Source: Rhodovastum sp963714255 (GTDB taxonomy: Bacteria; Pseudomonadota; Alphaproteobacteria; Acetobacterales; Acetobacteraceae). Taken from it: 64,000 nucleotides of DNA. Under the pieces are notes generated by a model. The model ran no database searches. It was not told where the DNA came from and worked only from the letters and a program-made list of their open reading frames with translations. Shown here piece after piece: positions 45,601 to 54,118 of this stretch. How positions within the stretch are numbered: position 1 is the first letter of the stretch; each line of letters opens with the position of its first letter. The DNA lies in assembly GCA_963714255.1 (NCBI GenBank), contig CAVQNU010000027.1, forward strand, positions 310,001-374,000, in the 5' to 3' direction. Both the position numbers and the translations under genes were made by a program.

Positions 45601-46026
45601 CTACTTTCTGCCCTCCGCCACGCGCGAGGCGCGGCGGACGCACGTGGTGCAGCGGCACCCCGACGGCAGGATAAACGCACGAAAATAGACCCGCCCATAG
45701 TGATAGGTGAGTTCCGTGCCGGGCTCGATCGCACGCCTGGCATAGATGAAAATGCGCCGCCGGACCGTGCGGGCCTCGCAGTTCGGCCGGCAGGCATGGT
45801 TGATATAACGGGCGAGGTTCTCGCGCCCGGTGGCATCGATGGCGTGCGCGGCATCGACATGGAACAAATAGCGGCCGCCGCGCCGGTCGGCCTCCTCGCC
45901 GCTGATGCGCTCGCCGGTGTATTCGATGACCCGCTCGCCGGCACGGAAGCAAACCCGCGCGAACAGGCCGAGCCCGCTGGCGCTGCGGCCGAGGCGGAAA
46001 CGGGGGTCCGGCTTCGTCCTGCTCAT
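45601..46026 (-). CDS. SET domain-containing protein
   Basis: A 141-residue SET methyltransferase-like protein. It has GLGLFARVCFRAGERVIEYTG at the start of the domain, then LARYINHACRPNCEA (SAM/pseudoknot motif) and ELTYHYG (catalytic Tyr region). A post-SET-like Cys cluster GCRCTTC follows. Bacterial SET proteins methylate lysines; the target is unknown. It lies 12 bp downstream of the DegP-like gene on the same strand. Acquisition from eukaryotes has been proposed for the family. Confidence 0.92.
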   Translation of the reverse strand: MSRTKPDPRFRLGRSASGLGLFARVCFRAGERVIEYTGERISGEEADRRGGRYLFHVDAAHAIDATGRENLARYINHACRPNCEARTVRRRIFIYARRAIEPGTELTYHYGRVYFRAFILPSGCRCTTCVRRASRVAEGRK

Positions 46027-46038
46027 CGGACCGGCGTA

Positions 46039-47439
46039 TCAGGACTCCGACAGCGGCGCCGTCACCCAACGCGGCCGGTCCTGCGTCTGCACCAGCAGCA
46101 GGGCGGCGTCCCGCCCCTGCCGGCGCAGCGCGGCAAGACGCTGCAGCACGTCCCCGGGCGTGGCGACGAGGTCGTCCTGAACGCGCAGGATCATATCCCC
46201 GGGAGCAATGCCAATATCGGCGGCAACGCTGTTGGCCGCGACGCCGAGCACGATCACCCCGCTCTGGCTGGCGGAAAGCTTGAAGCTCTGCCGCGCCTGA
46301 TCGGTGATCGGCGCCAGCCGCAGGCCAAGATCCGGCGCGGTCATGCGCTGCCCGCGATCGGGCATGACCGGTTCACCGGCGGGGTCCCGCGCCTCGGCGC
46401 CTTTGGGCCAGTCCGCCACCGCGACCTGCACCGTGCGGGTCTGGCCGGCCCGCCAGACAACCATCGGCGCGACGGTGCCCGGCAAGGTGGTGGAAATGAC
46501 CCGCAGCAGGGCACGCACGTCGGTGGTGTGACGCGCACCGAACTGCACCACCACGTCGCCCGGCCGCACGCCCGCCGCGTCGGCCGGCCCGCCCGGCCGG
46601 ACGAGCGTGACGATGCCGCCATCCGTGTTATCCAGATGCAGCGCCGCCGCCATGTCCGGGCTGACCTGCTGCAGCCGCATCCCGACGAAGCCAGCCCGCA
46701 GCCTTCCGAAGCGCCGCATATGGTCGGCTACGAACGCGGCGTCGTTCGACGGAATCGCCAGGCCCAAACCGATCGAGCCGCTGGTATGAGTTGGCGAGAT
46801 CAGCGCCCAGTTCACCCCGATCACCTCACCGCGCAGATTGAACAGCGGGCCGCCGGAATTGCCATGGTTGATGGCCGCATCGGTCTGGATGAAGTCGTCG
46901 ATCATCGTCTCGTTCAGGTCGCGGTTGAGCGCGCTGACCACGCCGACGCTAATCGAACTGGACAGGCCGAGCGGGTTGCCGATGGCAATCACCGCCTCAC
47001 CGATGCGCATTTTGTCGCTGTCGCCCCAGGGCACAGTCGGCAGCGGATGGCCGGCGTCGATCTTCAGCAGGGCAAGATCGGGCCGCTCGTTGGTCGCCAC
47101 GACGATGCCAGGGTAGGGCTGGCCGTCATTGAGGGTGACCGTCACCTTGTAGGCTGCGGCGATAACGTGGCGGTTGGTCACGATGTAGCCTGCCGGGTCG
47201 ATCAGAAAGCCGGAGCCGAACTCTTCGATGGGTTTGGATATCTCCTGGCCGCCCTGGGCGACGCTGCCGTCCGCCGCCGGCCGCTGCTTGAGAATGGAGA
47301 TATTGACCACCGCCGGCAGCAAGCCGGCGACGAGGTTGGGCAGATCCTTCGCCCCCTCGCATGGCGGCAATGCCGCGCCGGCCGGCAGCAGGCCGATCCA
47401 GAGCAGGCAGGCGATCACGGCAGGCCGCACGGTTGGCAT
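46039..47439 (-). CDS. Trypsin-like periplasmic serine protease with two PDZ domains (DegP/DegQ-like), copy 1
   Basis: Start ATG at 47439 follows AAGGAG; a signal peptide ends near GAALPP. The protease domain has the catalytic triad H91 (TNRHV), D121 (PDLALLKID) and S195 (NHGNSGGPL). Two PDZ domains follow, with GGIVTLVRPGGPADAAGVRP and GVIVLGVAANSVAADIGIAP. The length of 466 residues fits HtrA. It is closely related in sequence and layout to the next protease gene (47715-49115), so the two look like a tandem duplication, now separated by repeat I. Confidence 0.93.
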   Translation of the reverse strand: MPTVRPAVIACLLWIGLLPAGAALPPCEGAKDLPNLVAGLLPAVVNISILKQRPAADGSVAQGGQEISKPIEEFGSGFLIDPAGYIVTNRHVIAAAYKVTVTLNDGQPYPGIVVATNERPDLALLKIDAGHPLPTVPWGDSDKMRIGEAVIAIGNPLGLSSSISVGVVSALNRDLNETMIDDFIQTDAAINHGNSGGPLFNLRGEVIGVNWALISPTHTSGSIGLGLAIPSNDAAFVADHMRRFGRLRAGFVGMRLQQVSPDMAAALHLDNTDGGIVTLVRPGGPADAAGVRPGDVVVQFGARHTTDVRALLRVISTTLPGTVAPMVVWRAGQTRTVQVAVADWPKGAEARDPAGEPVMPDRGQRMTAPDLGLRLAPITDQARQSFKLSASQSGVIVLGVAANSVAADIGIAPGDMILRVQDDLVATPGDVLQRLAALRRQGRDAALLLVQTQDRPRWVTAPLSES

Positions 47440-47596
47440 CGATCCGGTCTCCTTCCGCACACAGGCAGGCGGTGGCATGGTCAGGGCGGAACGGGGATGA
47501 AATCAAGCCCGTCGGCGGCGGCAATCGGATGAAGATGGCAAGGCCAGGGGGCAGGAAGCCGCTGGCCGCCTCTCACAACAACTGAAAAAAAGAACG

Positions 47597-47655
47597 GGTT
47601 CCAAGGGCCGCTCGGCCCTTGGCGGGTCCAGGGCAGAGCCCTGGCCTTGCCTTCC
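47597..47655. repeat. Palindromic repeat copy I
   Basis: Hairpin CCAAGGGCCGCTCGGCCCTTGG followed by the arm GGGTCCAGGGCAGAGCCCTGGCC core. It lies in the 275-bp gap between the two protease paralogues. Confidence 0.85.
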
Positions 47656-47714
47656 TTCACCCGATGGCCCTGCCTGAGCTTGCCTTTGTCACCCGATCAG
47701 CCTGCCCGACCAGA

Positions 47715-49115
<1,401 letters not shown>

Positions 49116-49200
49116 CCCGGCGTCTCCTCGCCCGACAAAGGAAAAGGAGCGCCGCAGGGACACTCCTTTTCTTGCACGTCAAGCCTCTGGCAAGCCGCCG

Positions 49201-49629
49201 TTAGTGGTGGATCGTCCGCGCCCCGCCGACTGCCGTGTCAGCACCTTGACTGCCTTCCCCGGAGGCTTGCTGGGCCCCCTGGCTTCCCTCACCGGAAGCC
49301 CGCTGCGCGCCCTGGCTGCCCTCGCCAGAGGCCGTCTGCGCACCTTGGCTGCCCTCGCCGGACGCCGTCTGCGCACCCTGGCTGCCCTCACCGGACGCCG
49401 TCTGCGCACCCTGGCTGCCCTCGCCAGAGGCCGTCTGCGCACCCTGGCTGCCCTCGCCGGACGCCGTCTGCGCACCCTGGCTGCCTTCCCCGGAAGCCTG
49501 CTTGGCTGCCTGGGCAAGAACGACGCGGGAGGCCTGGTGGCCGGGCGGCACCGGCAACGGCGCTGCAAAAGCGGGCAGCACAGTGCTCAGGAACAGCACG
49601 GAACCGGCCGAAATCCTACCGAGTTTCAT
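49201..49629 (-). CDS. Exported low-complexity protein with 11-residue tandem repeats
   Basis: Start ATG at 49629 follows GGAGAA. The leader MKLGRISAGSVLFLSTVLPA and a cleavage site near AFAAP predict Sec export. Residues 45-132 are eight tandem copies of ASGEGSQGAQT (last unit ends ADT). The repeat is hydrophilic, without Cys or aromatic residues. A short tail AVGGARTIHH follows. The leader and the segment up to LAQA are almost the same as in the gene at 50037-50564, while the repeats differ. Function unknown; a flexible surface or periplasmic spacer is possible. Confidence 0.75.
   Translation of the reverse strand: MKLGRISAGSVLFLSTVLPAFAAPLPVPPGHQASRVVLAQAAKQASGEGSQGAQTASGEGSQGAQTASGEGSQGAQTASGEGSQGAQTASGEGSQGAQTASGEGSQGAQRASGEGSQGAQQASGEGSQGADTAVGGARTIHH
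49234..49497 (-). repeat. Tandem array of eight 33-bp units inside an exported protein gene
   Basis: Eight in-frame 33-bp units encode ASGEGSQGAQT and variants (last position T, R or Q). The third-base differences alternate (for example GGC/GGA and GCC/GCG), so the array has expanded by more than one duplication. Copy number is likely to vary among strains. Confidence 0.9.
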
Positions 49630-50036
49630 TTCGAAGTTCTCCAAGAACGTTGTGTGTGCCTGACCGGAGCGACAATCACATTGAGCTCAAGCCACCATTC
49701 GATCGTGACGCGAAGACGCTGCCGTCCAGCCGGTATTCTCAGGAGTTCCCAGACCTTTTTTTGTTACCCGCTAGCTGGAGACCCGACCGGCGGGTTTCAA
49801 GCTCGGCCGGCGCTGCAATCAGGCCGCCGGCCCGAGCACGACTGCGTGAAGACTGCCGGCAGGTTCGCCGGCTACGAGACTGCCAAGCGGCGCACCGCGA
49901 CCGAACCGGTGGCCAGGCGGATAGGCCGGATATGCGCGGTGGGCCGTATCACAACGCCGCCTCGCCACAATAAAGGAAAGCAACCGCCACGCAGGCGCTT
50001 CTCATCCTGCGGCGGCGGCCGGCGCTGTTCAGTGGT
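49630..50036. other. 407-bp gap between the two repeat-protein genes
   Basis: No supported gene. It contains the hairpin GCTCGGCCGGCG (49801-49812) and CGCCGGCCCGAGC (49825-49837) with one bulged C. A run of seven T lies near 49756-49762. It likely holds the promoter of the downstream gene and the transcript end of the upstream one. Confidence 0.4.
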
Positions 50037-50564
50037 TCATTGCGGAGACGTCGTTGCCGCGCCTGGGGTTGCCGCGCCTGGGGCTGCCGCGCCTGGGGCC
50101 GACTGGCTGCCCTGATCCGAACCAGGCTGCGCCGTCGTGCCCGTGACAGCTCCCTTGCCCGCCTTCCCCGACTTGCCGGAGCCCTTGCCCGCCTTCCCCG
50201 ACTTGCCGGAGCCCTTGCCTGCTTTACCCGACTTGCCCGACGCCTTGCCCGCTTTACCCGACTTGCCCGACGCCTTGCCCGCCTTCCGCGACTTGCCGGA
50301 CCCCTTGCCTGCCTTCCCCGCCTTGCCGGCCCCGGACTGCGAAGCCCCGGTGCCGCCGGCGTTGGGCTGCGAAGTGCCCGTCTCCGCCGGTCCGGGCTGC
50401 GACGACGTCCCGGTATCCCCGGTGGCGGGGGTGCTCGCCTGGGCAAGCAAAATGCGTGACGTTTGCTCGCCCGGCGACAGTGGAGCCGAAGCGGGCGCGG
50501 CAAACGCCGGCAGACACGTGCTGAGGAACAGCACGGAAGCTGCCGAAATCCTGCCGAGTTTCAT
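50037..50564 (-). CDS. Exported low-complexity Lys/Gly/Ser repeat protein
   Basis: Start ATG at 50564 follows GGAGAATC. The leader MKLGRISAASVLFLSTCLPA and the segment to RILLAQA closely match the neighbouring exported repeat protein. The C-terminal part has a basic repeat of about 10 residues (GSGKSGKAGK), six or so copies, between two Gly/Thr/Ser/Gln-rich segments. The last 25 residues carry a 5-residue repeat (APGAA/TPGAA). It is strongly basic, in contrast to the acidic/neutral paralogue. A DNA- or polyanion-binding role or a cell-surface spacer is possible but not shown. Confidence 0.75.
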   Translation of the reverse strand: MKLGRISAASVLFLSTCLPAFAAPASAPLSPGEQTSRILLAQASTPATGDTGTSSQPGPAETGTSQPNAGGTGASQSGAGKAGKAGKGSGKSRKAGKASGKSGKAGKASGKSGKAGKGSGKSGKAGKGSGKSGKAGKGAVTGTTAQPGSDQGSQSAPGAAAPGAATPGAATTSPQ

Positions 50565-50744
50565 GAAAGATTCTCCAAGAGCCTGGTGCATGTGAGTGGT
50601 GCGACAGTCACGACCGCGAGTGACCGAGGAAGATCGTAACGCCTCGGCACCCGAGTCGGCCCGATATTTCCGCGAATCGTGGGGGCTATTTCATTGCACC
50701 GTTGCTCCCTGGCGACGGCGCGTCAAGCTTGGCAATCCGTTCCA

Positions 50745-51152
50745 TCAGGCAAGCGCCACGAGCATGACGACTCTGTGGCTGACGTGCAGGATCGCGTTTT
50801 GCCGGAGCGTCCGGCCGAGCGAGGCGGCACACCGGCGGGGCAGGCCGAACACCAGAAAGCCGGGTTCGGGCAGCCAGTCGCCCGCATCGCCGCGGCCGAT
50901 GCCTGCCAGCACGCGCAACCCACGCCCACGCAGCGCGGCGTGCAACCGCGAGGTGGCGCGAAAATTGGCCGAAGCGGTGCGCTGGCGGCTGAACGGATTG
51001 CAGGCGGTCACGAAACACGCCTGCCGGCAGCCGCCCCAGGGCAGCGGCGGCGGCGGCGCACCGATACGCAGCACCGCATCGCGCCCCGCGGGCCGGACGA
51101 TATAGGCAGTCGCCCGGTACACATCGGTCAGCCGCGCCGTCGCCGGTAACAT
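50745..51152 (-). CDS. DUF3293 domain-containing protein
   Basis: The ATG at 51152 overlaps the stop of the upstream GNAT gene by one base (TGATG), so it is translationally coupled. The 135-residue protein shows the family pattern: YRATAYIVRPAG, ACFVTACNPFSR, WLPEPGFLVFGLP and the C-terminal LRQNAILHVSHR. DUF3293 has no known function. The coupling suggests joint work with the acetyltransferase. Confidence 0.82.
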   Translation of the reverse strand: MLPATARLTDVYRATAYIVRPAGRDAVLRIGAPPPPLPWGGCRQACFVTACNPFSRQRTASANFRATSRLHAALRGRGLRVLAGIGRGDAGDWLPEPGFLVFGLPRRCAASLGRTLRQNAILHVSHRVVMLVALA

Positions 51153-51664
51153 CACCCGCCCGCCATGCTCTCGAATACCAGCATCGGCACGCCAGCACGG
51201 TCGAAAGCATCGCACTCGCGCATGCCGACGCCGCCCAGCACTTCGCGCGAGCCAAAATTGTCAGCGCGCGCTACCGCCACTACCCGCGCCACACCCGCCC
51301 GCTCATGCGCGAACCGCAACGCCGCCCCGGCGGCCTCGCTGGCATAGCCCTGCCCCTGGGCGGCGGCAACGATGGCGAACCGCAGCGAAATCCCCCGCCC
51401 GTCCGGCCGCTCCATGAAGCCGGCGATGCCCAGGAACGCGCCACTCACGCGATGCCGCACGGCCCACATCCCGACACCGCGGCGGCCCCAGAGCGCGATC
51501 TCCTCGGCCAACTCCTCGACCGTGCGCTGCGGCGTGCGCACCCCGCCCAACATGACCGCGAATACCCGGGGATCGGCCTTCAACACCTTCAAGGCCGGCA
51601 AATCCGCCGCCGAGACCGGACGCATCACGAGCCGGCCGGTGCGGACGACCCAGAACGGGTTCAT
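51152..51664 (-). CDS. GNAT family N-acetyltransferase (RimJ/RimL-like)
   Basis: The ATG at 51664 is the first codon after the 70-bp arm of repeat J, so the repeat forms the whole 5' leader. The 170-residue protein has TGRLVMRPVSAADLPALKVL at the start, then GFMERPDGRGISLRFAI and the acetyl-CoA loop AAAQGQGYASEAAGAAL. It ends with a substrate strand GGVGMRECDAFDRAG. The group acetylates N-termini or small molecules; the target is unknown. It is coupled to the DUF3293 gene. Confidence 0.9.
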   Translation of the reverse strand: MNPFWVVRTGRLVMRPVSAADLPALKVLKADPRVFAVMLGGVRTPQRTVEELAEEIALWGRRGVGMWAVRHRVSGAFLGIAGFMERPDGRGISLRFAIVAAAQGQGYASEAAGAALRFAHERAGVARVVAVARADNFGSREVLGGVGMRECDAFDRAGVPMLVFESMAGG

Positions 51665-51891
51665 GGCGACGTGAAGGAAGGAAGGCCAGGGCTCTGCCCT
51701 GGACCCGCCAGGGGTCGGTGGACCCCTGGACCCCATTCATTTAAGGGGCTTTGGGAAGAGAGGGGGGACGAGACGCCGCGGCCCCTCCTCCCCCCCTTCT
51801 TCCCAAAGCCCCTAAAGTAGCGGGGTCCAGGGGTCCACCGACCCCTGGCGGGTCCAGGGCAGAGCCCTGGCCTTCCTTCCTTCACGTCGCC
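51665..51891. repeat. Palindromic repeat copy J, 227 bp with perfect 70-bp arms
   Basis: The arms 51665-51734 and 51822-51891 are perfect inverted copies over 70 bp. Inside them sits a second, imperfect hairpin (TTTAAGGGGCTTTGGGAAG and its partner ending CCCAAAGCCCCTAAA) around a core GAGGGGGGACGAGACGCC. It lies between the start of the GNAT gene and the ettA stop, leaving 9 bp before the latter. Confidence 0.95.
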
Positions 51892-51900
51892 AAGACCGTC

Positions 51901-53580
51901 CTAGCGTTGCAACGGGCGGTACTTGATCCGGTGGGGCTCGGTCGCATCGGCGCCCAGGCGCCGGCGCTTGTCTTCCTCGTAGGCCTGGAAGTTGCCTTCG
52001 AACCATTCGACGTGGCTGTCGCCCTCGAATGCCAGGATATGGGTCGCTAGCCGGTCGAGGAACCAGCGGTCATGGCTGATGATCACCGCGCAGCCGGCGA
52101 ATTCGCTCAGCGCGTCTTCCAGCGCGCGCAGCGTGTCCACGTCGAGATCGTTGGTCGGTTCGTCGAGCAGGATGACGTTGTGTTCGGTCTTCAGCATCTT
52201 GGCCAGATGGACGCGGTTGCGTTCGCCGCCCGACAGGATGCCCACCTTCTTCTGCTGGTCCGCGCCCTTGAAGTTGAACGCGCCCACATAGGCGCGCGAA
52301 GGTACCGGGCGCTTGCCCAGGTAGATCACGTCGGTGCCGCCGCTGATTTCCTGCCACACCGTCTTGTCGGGGTCGAGGCTGTCGCGGCTCTGGTCGACGT
52401 AGCCGAGTTTCACCGTATCGCCGACGCGCAGCGCCCCGGCATCGGGCTGTTCCTGGCCGGTGATCATGCGGAACAGGGTGGTTTTGCCGGCGCCATTCGG
52501 ACCGATCACGCCGACGATGCCGCCCGGCGGCAGCTTGAAGTCGAGATTGTCGATCAGTAGGCGGTTGCCGTAGGCCTTGCGGAGCGCCTCGGCCTCGATG
52601 ACCACGTTGCCCAGCCGGGGGCCAGGCGGAATGACGATCTCGGCGACGCCGGCGACCAATTCCTGGTTGCGCTGCAGCATTTCCTCGTATTTCTGGATGC
52701 GTGCCTTGCTTTTTGTCTGCCGCGCGCGGGGGGTGGAGGAAATCCATTCCTCCTCGGCGGCCAGTGCCCGCTGGCGGGCGGATTCCTCTTTTTCCTCCTG
52801 CTGCAGGCGCTTCTGCTTCTGCTTCAGCCAGGAGGAATAGTTGCCCTCGAACGGGTAGCCGCGGCCGCGCTCGATTTCCAGGATCCAGTTGGTCACGTTC
52901 TCCAGGAAATAGCGGTCATGGGTGACCACCAGCACGGTGCCGGCATATTCGCGCAGGGTTTTCTCCAGCCAGGCGACGGATTCGGCGTCCAGGTGGTTGG
53001 TCGGTTCGTCCAGCAGCAGCAGGTCGGGCTTTTCCAGCAACAGGCGGCACAGCGCCACCCGGCGGCGCTCGCCGCCGGACAGGTTGGTGACCACGCTGTC
53101 GGGCGGCGGGCAGCGCAGGGCGTCCAGCGCGATTTCGATGCGGCGGTCGAATTCCCAGCCGTCCTCGTGGTCGATTTTTTCCTGCAGGTCGGCCTGTTCG
53201 GCCAGCAGGGCGTTCATCTCCTCGTCGTTCATCGGCTCGGCGAAGCGGTTGGAAATCTCGTTGAAGCGCTCGATTGCGGCCTTGAGCGGACCGAACGCCT
53301 CGGCGACGTTTTCCGCCACCGTTTTGGTGGGGTCGAGATGGGGTTCCTGCTCCAGATAGCCGACCCGGGCCCCCTCGGCCGCCCAGGCCTCGCCGCCGTA
53401 TTCGGTCTCGATGCCGGCCATGATCTTCATCAAGGTGGATTTGCCGGCGCCATTGACGCCAAGCACGCCGATCTTCACGCCGGGCAGGAATGACAGCGTG
53501 ATGCCCTTGAAGACCTCCCGTCCGCCGGGGAAGGCTTTGGTCAGGTCCTTCATGACGTAGACGTACTGGTAGCTGGCCAT
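51901..53580 (-). CDS. ettA: Energy-dependent translational throttle protein EttA (ABC-F)
   Basis: Start ATG at 53580 (MASYQYVYVMKDLTK) follows AGGGAG. The 559-residue protein has two ABC domains. Domain 1: Walker A GVNGAGKS, signature NLSGGERRRVAL, Walker B LLLLDEPTNHLD. Domain 2: GPNGAGKTT, ILSGGERNRVHL, VILLDEPTNDLD. The arm and inter-domain linker carry SSWLKQKQKRLQQEEKEE. No membrane domain. ABC-F EttA binds the ribosomal E site and slows the first elongation cycles when ATP is low. Confidence 0.95.
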   Translation of the reverse strand: MASYQYVYVMKDLTKAFPGGREVFKGITLSFLPGVKIGVLGVNGAGKSTLMKIMAGIETEYGGEAWAAEGARVGYLEQEPHLDPTKTVAENVAEAFGPLKAAIERFNEISNRFAEPMNDEEMNALLAEQADLQEKIDHEDGWEFDRRIEIALDALRCPPPDSVVTNLSGGERRRVALCRLLLEKPDLLLLDEPTNHLDAESVAWLEKTLREYAGTVLVVTHDRYFLENVTNWILEIERGRGYPFEGNYSSWLKQKQKRLQQEEKEESARQRALAAEEEWISSTPRARQTKSKARIQKYEEMLQRNQELVAGVAEIVIPPGPRLGNVVIEAEALRKAYGNRLLIDNLDFKLPPGGIVGVIGPNGAGKTTLFRMITGQEQPDAGALRVGDTVKLGYVDQSRDSLDPDKTVWQEISGGTDVIYLGKRPVPSRAYVGAFNFKGADQQKKVGILSGGERNRVHLAKMLKTEHNVILLDEPTNDLDVDTLRALEDALSEFAGCAVIISHDRWFLDRLATHILAFEGDSHVEWFEGNFQAYEEDKRRRLGADATEPHRIKYRPLQR

Positions 53581-53671
53581 CGGCTGGCTCCCTTCCGGGC
53601 GGCGTGGGGCTGGGGTGGGGTGTGTTCTACGGGCGCCGCGGCGTGGGCGCAAATGCCGGCGGGAGGGAACC

Positions 53672-53745
53672 TGCGCCCGGCAGGGCTCGAACCTGCGACC
53701 AAGCCGTTATGAGCGGCCCGCTCTGACCAACTGAGCTACAGGCGC
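53672..53745 (-). tRNA. tRNA with CAT anticodon, probably tRNA-Ile2 (lysidine-modified)
   Basis: Acceptor GCGCCTG pairs with CGGGCGC (one T-G wobble). The anticodon stem GGCCG/CGGCT encloses CTCATAA, giving anticodon CAT. The T-arm is GCAGG-TTCGAGC-CCTGC. CCA is not encoded. The anticodon arm and the variable region GCTTGGTC resemble bacterial tRNA-Ile2 rather than initiator or elongator tRNA-Met. If so, C34 must be changed to lysidine by TilS to read AUA. Confidence 0.85.
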
Positions 53746-53790
53746 ATGGGAGAGCGAGTTTCCTCTGTCCGGCGGCGCGGCGCAACAGTG

Positions 53791-54001
53791 GCAAGGAAGG
53801 CCAGGGCTCTGCCCTGGACCCGCCAAGGGCCGAGAGGCTCTTGGAACCCATTACTTTTAGGCAGTTGTTTTGATAGGAGGGCGAGGAGATGTTGGTGACC
53901 CCTCCTCACCCCCCTTATCAAAACAACTGCTTAAGTAGCGGGGTCCAGGGGCCTCTCGGCCCTTGGCGGGGTCCAGGGGCAGAGCCCCTGGCCTTCCTTG
54001 C
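53791..54001. repeat. Palindromic repeat copy K, 211 bp composite
   Basis: Outer arms (53791-53848 and 53938-54001) are inverted with some differences. An inner pair, GCAGTTGTTTTGATA (53861-53875) and TATCAAAACAACTGC (53916-53930), is a perfect 15-bp match. The core between the inner arms (GGAGGGCGAGGAGATG, then CCCCTCCTCA) resembles that of copy J. It lies between the tRNA and hppA. Confidence 0.93.
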
Positions 54002-54118
54002 CCCGGTTGCCTGCCCCTGGATCATCTGTCATATCCCCAGCGCGATGCGGCCCGGTGTCGCATCGAATGGCCGCGTACGCCTTCGTTCCGGGCGGCCAAA
54101 GTTGGGGAGATGCGCCTG

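Noticed and set aside
49234..49497. Regular repeats that could suggest a CRISPR array
   Set aside because: The units are contiguous without unique spacers, keep the reading frame, and no cas genes are nearby.
53672..53745. Calling the CAT-anticodon tRNA an ordinary tRNA-Met
   Set aside because: The stem and variable-region pattern fits tRNA-Ile2 better. I keep some doubt in the confidence value.
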